Positions 17,102 through 25,452 of a DNA stretch of 64,000 bases are shown piece after piece. Both the position numbers and the translations under genes were made by a program. The first letter of the stretch is position 1. Each line of letters begins with the position of its first letter. The notes beneath the pieces are model-generated. The model worked only from the letters and a program-made list of their open reading frames with translations, did not search any database and was not told where the DNA came from. Origin of the DNA: Alicyclobacillus sp. SO9 (GTDB lineage Bacteria > Bacillota > Bacilli > Alicyclobacillales > Alicyclobacillaceae); contig NZ_CP066339.1 in NCBI RefSeq assembly GCF_016406125.1, positions 2,604,001 through 2,668,000 of the forward strand, read 5' to 3'.

Positions 17102-17428
17102 TCACAGCCTAGTCCAACGGTCTTTGTCCCTGGTTTCGAATTTTCTCATGACATTTGTAAAGCTTTCATCCAGGTGAATATCGAGGCTGTTTGCCAAGCA
17201 AGTGATGACAAACAACATATCACCTAGTTCGAGGGAGATATCACCGTCGGCTTCTGTCGCTTTCTTCTGCTTCTCCCCATATCTGTGCTGGACTTCTCTG
17301 GCGAGTTCTCCCAACTCTTCCGTTAGCCGCACGACCAGACTCATGGGTGGAAAGTAGCCTTCCTTGAACTGCTGAATGTAGGCATCCACCTGATTCTGCA
17401 TGGATGCCAGTGTAAGGTCTGTACTCAC
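17102..17428 (-). CDS. MazG-like nucleotide pyrophosphohydrolase (YpjD-type)
   Basis: A 108-residue all-alpha MazG-fold protein. The metal-binding EELGELAREV (EExxE) and ELGDMLF (ExxD) motifs of this fold are intact (about residues 36-46 and 70-76). Such enzymes hydrolyse nucleoside triphosphates to monophosphates and pyrophosphate, often as housecleaning enzymes. The best start is the GTG at 17428, six bases after AAGGGAG; the ATG at 17434 directly abuts that site. It occupies the ypjD position upstream of dapB in B. subtilis. Substrate is unknown. Confidence 0.85.
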   Translation of the reverse strand: MSTDLTLASMQNQVDAYIQQFKEGYFPPMSLVVRLTEELGELAREVQHRYGEKQKKATEADGDISLELGDMLFVITCLANSLDIHLDESFTNVMRKFETRDKDRWTRL

Positions 17429-17572
17429 TCTCATCTCCCTTTCTCAGCTTTGGCAAACTCTTTTCCCATTATAGCGAATCTGATGCAGAAACATAAACGC
17501 GGGACTGGGACATATGCTGTAATGACGACTTGGACACGCATGTGTTTCGACAGGCAAAGGAGATGACGTTGC

Positions 17573-18826
17573 TTGAACCAGCAGAAGACGAGAGAGTGGA
17601 CAACCGTGCTTATGGGCCTGGCCGTAGCCGTATTCACGATTGCACTCGTGGTATATCCGAAACAGGGGTTTGACGCAGGAATCGAAGGCTTGAAGTTGTT
17701 CTGGAACACCGTATTCCCGTCATTACTCCCCTTCTTTATCCTGTCTGAACTGATGTTGGGCTTGGGCCTGGTGCGGGGATTTGGCGTTCTGCTGGAGCCT
17801 CTGATGCGACCTCTGTTTGGTGTGCCTGGAATCGGCGCTTTTGCACTGTCCATGGGGCTTGCGGCTGGCTACCCAATGGACGCTGTTATTACAGCTCGCT
17901 TTCGTGAAGACGGAATGTGCTCGCGGGTTGAAGGTGAGCGGCTGTTGGCCTTCACCAACACGGCAGACCCATTGTTTATGATTGGAGCCGTTGCTGTCGG
18001 CATGTTTAAGAGTCCTGCACTCGGCGGACTGTTAGCAATCGCGCACTACATTTCTTCGTTTCTCGTGGGTGTGACATTTAAGTTTTGGGGCCGTCGCCAT
18101 GATTCAAAAGAACATCGGTCCGTTCCAGCGAAAGGGATTATACGCCGGGCTTATGCTGAAATGATAAAGTCACGGGAAGAAGACGGCAGACCCTTTGGGA
18201 AACTGTTAGGGAATGCTGTAACAGAATCTGTCTCTACATTAATGATGATTCTAGGATTTATCGTCTTCTTTGCAGTATTTATTCATATTCTCGATATATC
18301 TGGCATTATGAAGGTATTGGGGCGTCCAGTCGCTTTGTTGTATCAGATGTTGGGCGTCAGTCCGCACCTTGTGAGTCCAACCCTCTCTGGTGCCTTCGAG
18401 ATTGATATCGGTACTGCACAGGCGGCTGCGGTATCCGCTCCATTGCTGCAAAAATTGGCTTTGGTCAGCGCCATCATTGCATGGAGCGGATTAGCGGTAC
18501 ACGCTCAGGTAGCGAGTGTTTTAACGGAAACGGATATTCGGATGGCACCGTATTTCCTCGCTCGTTTTCTCCACGCTGCACTAGCCGCCGTGATTACAGT
18601 TGTTTTATGGGGATTAGGAGTTGGACGTCCTGCAGGCCAGGTATTGGCTCAGCATGTTCCCGTGTTTAAGAGTATCCACACCTTGACATCAGGAGGAGAG
18701 TCTTGGTGGAATACGCTTTTAACGAGTGTCACAGTCTGGGTTTGGCTGACAGCAGGGCTCTTAGTGCTTGCCTTCATCTTGATTACTATCCGCCGCATTC
18801 GGGTGATTGCGTGGCGTGTGCACTGA
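17573..18826 (+). CDS. ylbJ: Sporulation integral membrane protein YlbJ
   Basis: A 417-residue polytopic membrane protein with two nucleoside-recognition (Gate) domains, about eight to ten hydrophobic segments and the YlbJ marks FPSLLPFFILSE, GLAAGYPMDA and FTNTADPLFMIGA. In B. subtilis YlbJ is made under sigma-E and is needed for spore cortex formation; its transported substrate is not established. The start is a TTG at 17573 with AAAGGAG ten bases upstream. It diverges from the mazG-like operon and ends at a bidirectional terminator shared with uppP. In B. subtilis ylbJ lies elsewhere, so this is a local rearrangement. Confidence 0.9.
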   Translation: MNQQKTREWTTVLMGLAVAVFTIALVVYPKQGFDAGIEGLKLFWNTVFPSLLPFFILSELMLGLGLVRGFGVLLEPLMRPLFGVPGIGAFALSMGLAAGYPMDAVITARFREDGMCSRVEGERLLAFTNTADPLFMIGAVAVGMFKSPALGGLLAIAHYISSFLVGVTFKFWGRRHDSKEHRSVPAKGIIRRAYAEMIKSREEDGRPFGKLLGNAVTESVSTLMMILGFIVFFAVFIHILDISGIMKVLGRPVALLYQMLGVSPHLVSPTLSGAFEIDIGTAQAAAVSAPLLQKLALVSAIIAWSGLAVHAQVASVLTETDIRMAPYFLARFLHAALAAVITVVLWGLGVGRPAGQVLAQHVPVFKSIHTLTSGGESWWNTLLTSVTVWVWLTAGLLVLAFILITIRRIRVIAWRVH

Positions 18827-18891
18827 CTTTTCGCTGTGTCTATGATGACTTCGCCGTTCAAAAGATACTTTGGTACTTACAGCCATAGAAG

Positions 18892-18922
18892 AATCCGCCG
18901 ATATGAATGTCGGCGGATTTTT
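18892..18922. terminator. Bidirectional terminator between ylbJ and uppP
   Basis: A perfect ten-base-pair inverted repeat (AATCCGCCGA at 18892-18901 and TCGGCGGATT at 18910-18919) with an eight-base loop and a T-run on the plus strand. It lies between two convergent genes, and the minus strand also shows a T-rich end. Confidence 0.85.
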
Positions 18923-18934
18923 CCTTGAAACTCT

Positions 18935-19747
18935 TTAGAACAACGGTGGAAACCAGCGGTGAGTTACGATCTGGTCGAACAAAATGAACGCAGCCAGGGC
19001 CCAAGTGTAAACGGCGAAGTATCTAAACCTGGATGTCTTCAACACCCACAGCGTGAGGCGGATAGAAATGTAGCCAGCCGCCGCTGCAACAACGGTACCG
19101 ACGAGAAGGGGTTCCCAGTGTACTAATGAACCGTTTACTGTCTTCATTCCCGATTCATAGAAGTCGTCAACTTTTACTAATGTCGCGCCTAAGATGGCTG
19201 GTATGGACAGTAGAAATGAAAACCTTGCGGCAGTCTCCTTCGAGAGTCCTCGCCACATGCCGCCAGCGATGGTTAGTCCGGACCGGGACAATGCCGGCAA
19301 AATCGCGATTCCCTGAAGTGTCCCAATCCACAAGGCGTCCATGAAGCGAATATCGTCTTCCGATTTAAACCCGTTTTTCACTGAATCCATCCACCACAGA
19401 ATGACACCTGTGATGATAAATTCGGCTGCAAGCGTTCCGCCGCTTGAAAAGACATTCTCGAATAACTCTTCAAAGACCGCTCCGAGTATGGCAGTGGGCA
19501 CCAATGCCACGTAGAGCATTCTTGCTGTCCAACTGAATGGATGTTTTACAAGCCACGTGATTTCGCGTCGAAAAGCAAAAAACACCGCCAATAAGGTCCC
19601 TACGTGCACAAAGATGATAAAGAGGAGATTATCACCCTGAATGTGCCACAATTTTTGGACCAGAACCAAGTGTCCTGAGCTGCTTATCGGAAGAAACTCG
19701 GTTATACCCTGGATGATCCCCAGTACTAGAGCCTGAATACTTGTCAT
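18935..19747 (-). CDS. uppP: Undecaprenyl-diphosphate phosphatase
   Basis: A 270-residue BacA/UppP integral membrane phosphatase that recycles undecaprenyl diphosphate to the monophosphate carrier for peptidoglycan synthesis, and confers bacitracin tolerance. The two catalytic signatures are present: GITEFLPISSSGHL (about residues 14-27) and LPALSRSGLTIAGG (about 155-168). Around eight membrane segments are visible. AAAAAGGAGGGCTGCA precedes the ATG. It is transcribed alone against ylbJ and away from the ykvI-like gene. Confidence 0.95.
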   Translation of the reverse strand: MTSIQALVLGIIQGITEFLPISSSGHLVLVQKLWHIQGDNLLFIIFVHVGTLLAVFFAFRREITWLVKHPFSWTARMLYVALVPTAILGAVFEELFENVFSSGGTLAAEFIITGVILWWMDSVKNGFKSEDDIRFMDALWIGTLQGIAILPALSRSGLTIAGGMWRGLSKETAARFSFLLSIPAILGATLVKVDDFYESGMKTVNGSLVHWEPLLVGTVVAAAAGYISIRLTLWVLKTSRFRYFAVYTWALAAFILFDQIVTHRWFPPLF

Positions 19748-19971
19748 TGCAGCCCTCCTTTTTGCCTATTTAATTGTCCAATCACAGGGTCTCATTAATA
19801 TGGACAACCCTAGTTGATATATATGGCGAACCGCGTCAAACATGACTTGTGTAACTGGGTTCACCAGGTCCGCTAGTTGCAACTCCTGCTATGCACAGGG
19901 TTCTGCGACACAACAGGCATGTTTTAGATGGACTGGCCATAAGTTGAGAGTAGAGTGAAGGAGGGTTTTCT

Positions 19972-21021
19972 GTGCGTAAACAGCGCTTTGCCGCGTTTCA
20001 GGTAGCCTGCACATACGTTGGTACTGTCGTTGGCGCCGGATTCGCCTCGGGGCAGGAAATATACCATTTTTTCGGACGTTTTGGAGCCTGGGGGTACCTG
20101 GGTATTGCCTTGGCGCTGTTTCTGTTTTCTTATCTTGGCTACCAAATGATGCTGCTGGGACACAGAGTCAAAGCCAGGTCTTTTCGTGAGGTAAGCAATT
20201 TCCTGTTTGGCCCGTGGATTGGCGGCTTTATCAATGCAGTTCTACTGCTGATGTTGTTTGGCGTCACTGTAGCTATGCTCGCTGGATCAGGAGAATTATT
20301 TCGAGAACGCATGAATCTTCCTTTTGATGTGGGTGTATCAATCACAATTGCAGTCACTTTTTTGACACTGTTTCGAGGTATTGACGGAATTCTTAAGGCA
20401 AATTCAGTCATCGTACCCATTATGGTCAGCTTTGTGCTCTTTGCAGCTGTACGTGCCTTCATGACGCCCCACAGCTTGTATCACGCCTATCATATCAGCC
20501 TTTATCTTGCAGGAAAGCCGCTCCTTGCAGGTATTTCAGCTGTCGTCTATGGATCATTCAACGTGGGTCTTGCGGCTGGGGTGCTTATCCCCGTTGGAGC
20601 AGATATTGGAGATAAAACTGTTTTGCAAATGGGATCTCGGTGGGGTGCATCGGCCCTGGCGTTTATGTTAATGGCTGTCACCTTCACGCTCTTCATCCAC
20701 TACCCACAGGCCACCGCATACGCAGTTCCAATGGGATATGTAGCGACGACCCTGGGACGTTTTCTGCAATGGATGTTTGTGCTGGTACTATGGGGAGAAA
20801 TATACTCCACTCTGGTTGGAAACGTCTATGCAATGGTGGCGCAAATCCCGATGTCGTCAAGAATGCTGCAGGCTCTCGTAGCTCTGATACTTTTGGGCAT
20901 TGCATTTTTATTCAGCCAAATTGGTTTTGCCGCCATTGTTGCCTATGGATACACAGTTTTTGGGTATGTGAGTTTACTGCTGCTTCTGACTATTCTTTGG
21001 CCCCGCAGCAAGCAGGCTTAG
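19972..21021 (+). CDS. YkvI-family membrane protein
   Basis: A 349-residue protein with about ten membrane segments. The first segment has the family motif YVGTVVGAGFASGQE, which resembles the sodium-binding unwound helix of LeuT-fold transporters. It belongs to the YkvI group of putative transporters, whose substrate is unknown. The start is a GTG with AAGGAGG seven bases upstream. A strong terminator at 21102-21131 ends the unit before the yitT-like gene, so it is probably transcribed alone. A 224-base region upstream separates it from the divergent uppP. Confidence 0.85.
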   Translation: MRKQRFAAFQVACTYVGTVVGAGFASGQEIYHFFGRFGAWGYLGIALALFLFSYLGYQMMLLGHRVKARSFREVSNFLFGPWIGGFINAVLLLMLFGVTVAMLAGSGELFRERMNLPFDVGVSITIAVTFLTLFRGIDGILKANSVIVPIMVSFVLFAAVRAFMTPHSLYHAYHISLYLAGKPLLAGISAVVYGSFNVGLAAGVLIPVGADIGDKTVLQMGSRWGASALAFMLMAVTFTLFIHYPQATAYAVPMGYVATTLGRFLQWMFVLVLWGEIYSTLVGNVYAMVAQIPMSSRMLQALVALILLGIAFLFSQIGFAAIVAYGYTVFGYVSLLLLLTILWPRSKQA

Positions 21022-21101
21022 AATGTTTGCTCCTATACTGCCCCTTCCCTTATAATTGATCTGGCTAGTAGTACGGTTTCAAGGGCCTACATGTGGAGGT
21101 A

Positions 21102-21131
21102 AACAAGTCGCGCTGTCGCGGCTTGTTTTTT
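21102..21131 (+). terminator. Terminator after ykvI-like gene
   Basis: Stem AACAAGTCGCG at 21102-21112 pairs with CGCGGCTTGTT at 21117-21127 (one G-T pair), with a four-base loop and six Ts. It lies 80 bases after the ykvI-like stop and 14 bases before the yitT-like ATG, so it may also modulate the downstream gene. Confidence 0.85.
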
Positions 21132-21145
21132 AAGGGGGGCAACTC

Positions 21146-21976
21146 ATGAACAAACGCGGCTCTAAGTGGGTTCTCATTATAGCAGGCGCACTCGTTTATG
21201 CAATTGGTTTGAATGCGTTTTTGGTCGCCAATCATCTGGCAGAAGGCGGGTTTGTAGGCTTTTCGGTACTACTGTTGTATAAACTTGGTTGGCCGCTCGG
21301 TGTGACATTTCTGATTCTGAACGTGCCCGTCCTTATTCCTGGATGGAGATTGTTCGGACGTGAATTTATTTTGAAGACAACCGTTGGTGTTGCCGCTGTC
21401 TCACTCTTCTCGTGGTTGACTCGGTCTTGGCAGATGCCAACGTCTGACCCCCTTTTAGGCGCATTGTATGCAGGCGTGATTACGGGCATCGGGCTGGGTC
21501 TTATTTTTCGGGCAGGTGCAACCACCGGCGGAAGCGATATTATTGCCAGAATGATGAAACACTTCTACGGGATTTCTATGGGCCGGACACTATTCGCGAT
21601 TGACGTGTTTGTGATTGGTATTATCGCACTGATTGTTGGCTTGCAGACAGCTATGTACTCCCTCGTGGCATTGTTTGTATCCAGTCGAACCATCGACTTT
21701 GTCATTCAAGGCGTGAATTCGGGAAAAGCTCTCACTATTGTTTCTGAACATAACGGCGCTATCGCCAGCGAAATTCACGAGCGATTGAACAGAGGCACTA
21801 CCCTGCTTAAGGCTCAGGGCGGGTTCACGGGCCAAGACAAGCGTGTCATCTATTGTGTCGTACCGAGGGAAGAAGTCGTTCGAGTGCAAAACATCGTCTC
21901 GTCCAAAGACCCCAGTGCTTTTGTCGTCATCAATGATGTTCACGAGGTGCTCGGCGAAGGATTTACATATGAGTAA
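21146..21976 (+). CDS. YitT family membrane protein (DUF161/DUF2179)
   Basis: A 276-residue protein with five to six N-terminal membrane segments (YitT_membrane, DUF161; family mark RAGATTGGSDIIAR near residue 125). A C-terminal soluble DUF2179 domain follows (about residues 210-276, ending VLGEGFTYE). The Bacillus paralogue ypjC sits at this chromosomal position, between dapB/ypjD and qcrC, though there in the same orientation as its neighbours. AAGGGGGGC precedes the ATG. The function of the family is not established. Confidence 0.88.
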   Translation: MNKRGSKWVLIIAGALVYAIGLNAFLVANHLAEGGFVGFSVLLLYKLGWPLGVTFLILNVPVLIPGWRLFGREFILKTTVGVAAVSLFSWLTRSWQMPTSDPLLGALYAGVITGIGLGLIFRAGATTGGSDIIARMMKHFYGISMGRTLFAIDVFVIGIIALIVGLQTAMYSLVALFVSSRTIDFVIQGVNSGKALTIVSEHNGAIASEIHERLNRGTTLLKAQGGFTGQDKRVIYCVVPREEVVRVQNIVSSKDPSAFVVINDVHEVLGEGFTYE

Positions 21977-22030
21977 GCGAACCAGGGTTAGGCGTCAGCA
22001 TGCCGAATGTCGGAACGCACTAGAGATAAC

Positions 22031-22063
22031 AAAGGACGTAACCGCTATAGTTACGTCCTTTCT
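22031..22063. terminator. Bidirectional terminator between yitT-like gene and qcrC
   Basis: Perfect 12-base-pair stem (AAAGGACGTAAC at 22031-22042, GTTACGTCCTTT at 22050-22061) with a seven-base loop, between convergent genes. T-rich tails are present on both strands. Confidence 0.88.
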
Positions 22064-22092
22064 ATAAAAATTTGAGACAGGAGTAATAACAT

Positions 22093-22917
22093 CTATTTAC
22101 CGCTTGTTTTTTGTTTGACTAGCCAATCGACGACTTGTTGAACCTGTGCTGTGCTCTGGAGGTTTCCGTTTTTAGGCATACCGCCCTTTGGATTCTCAAC
22201 GAAATTCGTCAGTTGTTTGGCGTTCCAATACTTTCCGATTGCATAAATTGGAGGGCCAAATGCGCCTTCCCCTTTGTTTCCGTGGCACGAAGCACATGTC
22301 TTTTGAAACAGCTTGTAGCCAGGCATACTCGTGTCAGTAAAGTGAATCTGTGAGGCAGGAATCTTTTGTACTTTGGGCAAGGTAGTTACCGTGCTTCCGC
22401 TGCTGCTCTTACTTGCAAACAAGGTCATGGTTGTGGATTTTCCAAGTTCTCCACGGTGTTGCACCCAGGCCTCGTTTGTCAGCCAGATAGTCAAAAACAC
22501 GACAAGAACCATTGATGCCGTTGCCAAGGGACGGCGAAATGGATGACGTTCCTTCCTGGTATCAAGCCAAGGTACAAACATCAACAACAATGCACCAATT
22601 CCAGGAACGAGAACTCCGCCGAAAAATCCGCCGGGAAGTCCAAAAATAAGTCCGGAACCAGGATAGTACTTAAGAAACTGATAAATAAATAGAAAGTACC
22701 AGTCCGGCACAGGGATGAACGATGTATCGTCCGGATTTGCTTTTGCACCCAGTGTAACGTGGTTGAATATAACCCATAAGACAAATCCCAGTAGAAAAAC
22801 GGAACCGGCAATCCACTCTTTCAGAAGAAAATTGGGAATAAAGGGTTCATATCCAGAGTTAGCTTTAAGGTTGTGCCGGTACCTAGGAGTACCGGGTATT
22901 CGCTCGCCTCCAGCCAT
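22093..22917 (-). CDS. qcrC: Menaquinol:cytochrome c reductase cytochrome b/c subunit
   Basis: A 274-residue fusion typical of Bacillus QcrC. The N-terminal half is a subunit-IV-like part with three membrane segments and FIPVPDWYFLFIYQFLKYYP. The C-terminal half is a cytochrome c domain with the haem motif CASCH and a likely axial Met in GGMPKNG. It passes electrons from the b-type subunit to cytochrome c. The ATG at 22917 follows AAGGAGG; a further upstream Met lies before the ribosome site. qcrB precedes it by 70 bases in the same unit. No Rieske subunit gene is next to them. Confidence 0.94.
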   Translation of the reverse strand: MAGGERIPGTPRYRHNLKANSGYEPFIPNFLLKEWIAGSVFLLGFVLWVIFNHVTLGAKANPDDTSFIPVPDWYFLFIYQFLKYYPGSGLIFGLPGGFFGGVLVPGIGALLLMFVPWLDTRKERHPFRRPLATASMVLVVFLTIWLTNEAWVQHRGELGKSTTMTLFASKSSSGSTVTTLPKVQKIPASQIHFTDTSMPGYKLFQKTCASCHGNKGEGAFGPPIYAIGKYWNAKQLTNFVENPKGGMPKNGNLQSTAQVQQVVDWLVKQKTSGK

Positions 22918-22987
22918 GTCAGTGACCTCCTTGAACAACTCGATGTACTCTGCCAACCGGGATGAGTGTGCCCGGTTAAACGCATTC

Positions 22988-23656
22988 CTACAACGGACCA
23001 GCGATGTGTTGTGTGCGAATCATAATAAAGTGCAACGCTAACAAAACCAGTAGAGCTGCTGGTAAGAAGAACACGTGAATCGCAAAGAACCGAGCCAAGG
23101 TCAGAGCACCCACGGTATGGCTGCCGACTAACAGAGTCTGCAAATACGGTCCAATTCCAGGAATAGAACCAGCAATCTTACTTCCCACAGATGTTGCCCA
23201 ATATGCTTTTTGATCCCAGGGCAACAAATAACCAGTAAAACCGAATGCGAGGACTACAAAAAAGATGAGGACTCCAACAACCCAGTTCAGCTCTCGCGGT
23301 TTTTTGTATGCCCCTGTAAAGAACACGCGGAGCATGTGTAAAAACATCATCACAATGACAAGACTTGCACCCCAAAAGTGCATTCCGCGAACGACCTGTC
23401 CCAGCAGTACCTGATCGGTGATGTACTTGACACTGTACCAGGCGTTCGTGATATCCGGTGTGTAGTACATGGCCAGGAACATTCCTGACAGGATTTGCGT
23501 AACGATGACCAGAAACGTCAAACCTCCAAAGCAGTAAATAAAGGCCGACATTTTGATTGCCGGATTGACGTGTGCAGGAACGTCGTGGTCTGCGACATCA
23601 CGCCAGAGCGGGGTGACGTTCAACCGCTCATCAATCCAATCGTACGCTCTTTTCAA
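22988..23656 (-). CDS. qcrB: Menaquinol:cytochrome c reductase cytochrome b subunit
   Basis: A 222-residue cytochrome b6-type subunit with four membrane helices. Haem ligands are in RGMHFWGASLVIVMMFLHML and in the pair FFAIHVFF / LLALHFIM. The cysteine in FIYCFGG (residue 42) matches the one that holds the extra haem covalently in Bacillus and b6f complexes. I choose the TTG at 23656, which follows AGGTGAT and gives the normal N-terminus MKRAYDWIDERL; a GTG at 23665 lies inside that site. It has its own promoter and a leader of about 150 bases. The usual upstream qcrA is missing. Confidence 0.94.
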   Translation of the reverse strand: MKRAYDWIDERLNVTPLWRDVADHDVPAHVNPAIKMSAFIYCFGGLTFLVIVTQILSGMFLAMYYTPDITNAWYSVKYITDQVLLGQVVRGMHFWGASLVIVMMFLHMLRVFFTGAYKKPRELNWVVGVLIFFVVLAFGFTGYLLPWDQKAYWATSVGSKIAGSIPGIGPYLQTLLVGSHTVGALTLARFFAIHVFFLPAALLVLLALHFIMIRTQHIAGPL

Positions 23657-23803
23657 TGTTATCACCTACCCGGAGCGGTTGATTTGCAGCAGTGCATCCC
23701 AAAGGCGGTATGGTTTAGAAACTATCTCCGAAGCACGGCAAAAGTTCAGCCACTGCTGCGGACCGTTGGGAGATTTATGTATTGAGCCCTGCTGCACGCG
23801 TTA

Positions 23804-23833
23804 ATCTTATCCTTCAAAAAAGTAAGGTGTCAA
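23804..23833 (-). promoter_or_regulatory. Sigma-A-like promoter of qcrBC
   Basis: TTGACA (23833-23828) and TAAGAT (23809-23804) are separated by 18 bases, on the minus strand between ypiF and qcrB. It would give a leader of roughly 140 bases before qcrB and makes the qcrBC unit independent of ypiF. Confidence 0.6.
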
Positions 23834-23894
23834 GATAATTAGAGGCCGTAAACTAACTGCTGTGACGCGGTTTACGAGATTTGTGACAAATTCC

Positions 23895-24488
23895 TCATAA
23901 ACTGTTCGCAGATTCATCCCAGAGGGCTGTTACGGACTCAAAAATTTCGTTTGCCATCATTTCAAGCAACCGCTCTCCTTCGTCTGCCATTGCCTGCGAA
24001 TCCGCTTCTGAAAGACCTACAATTTCTCGCTCTGGGCTCTGCCAATAAACATAAGTTGCATGAGACAGATAGAAAAATGCGTCACTGAGCCGTTCTTCAG
24101 GGACACGTTGCTTGAGCCACTGAAACCAATCAAAGATGAGCCACTTTCCCTGACCATCGGGGAGGTCCATCAGCGTCTTCTCTTGAAGGTGGAGTCGTTC
24201 CGCGATGACAATTCCATATTTAACTTGATACCCTGCCATAAAACTCATAGTGTGGGCCCAATCAGAAAACGGCTGGCCCTGCCACAGACTGAATCCCGCG
24301 TCCAAAAGGGTCATTCTCCCGCGAAACCGTTCCAACACTTGTCCGCACAACTGCTGCGAGATGAGTTTGGCAGCCGTTCTTGGAGAGGCGGCGTCGAGGG
24401 GGATCCCCGTGTCTGTCATTACCAGCAGCGTGTCCACATTTGAACTGTACTCCGAAAATTGATTGGGTGTAAGCAATTCGAATCGCAT
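23895..24488 (-). CDS. ypiF: YpiF family protein (DUF2487)
   Basis: A 197-residue soluble protein beginning MRFELLTPNQFSEYSSNVDT, with the family-like stretch TLLVMTDTGIPLDAASPRTAA. The first half and the position between ypiB and the qcr genes match YpiF of B. subtilis. No catalytic residues are obvious and the role is unknown. GGAGGAG precedes the ATG by eight or nine bases. A strong terminator separates it from ypiB upstream-encoded transcription only in the sense that ypiB ends before it (24649-24680), so ypiF must have its own promoter in the 160 bases before it. I saw only a weak candidate (TTGTCA near 24595). Confidence 0.75.
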   Translation of the reverse strand: MRFELLTPNQFSEYSSNVDTLLVMTDTGIPLDAASPRTAAKLISQQLCGQVLERFRGRMTLLDAGFSLWQGQPFSDWAHTMSFMAGYQVKYGIVIAERLHLQEKTLMDLPDGQGKWLIFDWFQWLKQRVPEERLSDAFFYLSHATYVYWQSPEREIVGLSEADSQAMADEGERLLEMMANEIFESVTALWDESANSL

Positions 24489-24644
24489 AAGTTTTCAATC
24501 TCCTCCCCCGTACTCTTGTATGGAAACCGGTTGTCCGGGACAACTGCGCGTGAACGGGTTGTGTTAGAAGGTATCACATGTATATACACTATGACAAACG
24601 GAAGCGGTGGAAATTGGGGGAGTCAGCTAAGAAGGGTGAACCCA

Positions 24645-24680
24645 ATAAAAATCACGCCGTGATAAATGACGGCGTGATTT
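24645..24680 (-). terminator. Terminator after ypiB
   Basis: Perfect 12-base-pair stem (24649-24660 with 24669-24680, loop eight bases) followed on the minus strand by a T-run. It lies 16 bases after the ypiB stop and separates ypiB from ypiF. Confidence 0.88.
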
Positions 24681-24695
24681 CTTGTCTTTCATGTA

Positions 24696-25259
24696 CTACA
24701 AGGACGGCGAAGCCGATGCATCGAAGTCTATAAGGCGTTGACTGGCCTCGAGGAACAACTCGTAATTTCCAACATCCAATGCATTGTTTACTTGTTGCAT
24801 GAGTTGACTTCGCTGATAATCGTGGACCGCTTTTTCTATTGCCAACTCTGCCTGAAGTGATATCATTTCGCGCAGTGCAGGTTCCATTTCACGCGTTGGT
24901 ATCTCTTCAAGCACCGCTCCGTACGCTTCACTTGTCCCACGGTCTTTAAAGAAAAGCCCAACGTAGATTTCTTCGTCAGGATGTTGATACAAGTCTAGAA
25001 AAGCCTGTTCGACGTCAGTAGAAACGGGTTTGTTTCTGCGATAGTAACGAAACGGTGCCACGGGAACACACTTTGTTGCGATGACAATCACCCGAGAAAG
25101 TTGACGAAAGTTCTCTACAAAATGAACTCTGCGTAGTACATTCTCGCGCGTCATCATATAGCGCATGAGCATCTCCGCTTCGCGACTTTGCAATTGGTAA
25201 TTCGCCAAAAACCAACGAAGGAAGTGTTTCTTCTCGGCAATAGTGACGGCACTACCCAT
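24696..25259 (-). CDS. ypiB: YpiB family protein (UPF0302)
   Basis: A 187-residue soluble, helix-rich protein of the UPF0302/YpiB family. Family marks are the N-terminal KKHFLRWFLANYQLQ, LRRVHFVENF, and the C-terminal short region INNALD-like QQVNNALDVGNYELF. The biochemical role is not established. The ATG at 25259 follows AGGGGGGAG; an upstream in-frame Met at 25298 precedes this site and is rejected. The gene keeps the B. subtilis order ypiB-ypiF-qcr, although the terminator at 24649-24680 splits the unit here. Confidence 0.85.
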   Translation of the reverse strand: MGSAVTIAEKKHFLRWFLANYQLQSREAEMLMRYMMTRENVLRRVHFVENFRQLSRVIVIATKCVPVAPFRYYRRNKPVSTDVEQAFLDLYQHPDEEIYVGLFFKDRGTSEAYGAVLEEIPTREMEPALREMISLQAELAIEKAVHDYQRSQLMQQVNNALDVGNYELFLEASQRLIDFDASASPSL

Positions 25260-25452
25260 GGGTGTCTCCCCCCTAAGTGGCGATGTCCAGTTGTCCACAA
25301 GGTACGCTGCGAGACCAAAACAATAGTTAGAATTCTTCGTTTATTCTATTCGGTAAACCGTGTAGAATTTCCTGCAAACGCTGATACCTGATTGATTTTT
25401 TTGTTGGCGGCCTCCTTTGCTTCTAAATTTCCCAAAATTAATGTGGTTTTTA

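Noticed and set aside
23666-23894. Possible truncated qcrA between ypiF and qcrB
   Set aside because: No Rieske cluster motif in any frame, and the space is too small; it holds a promoter and leader only.
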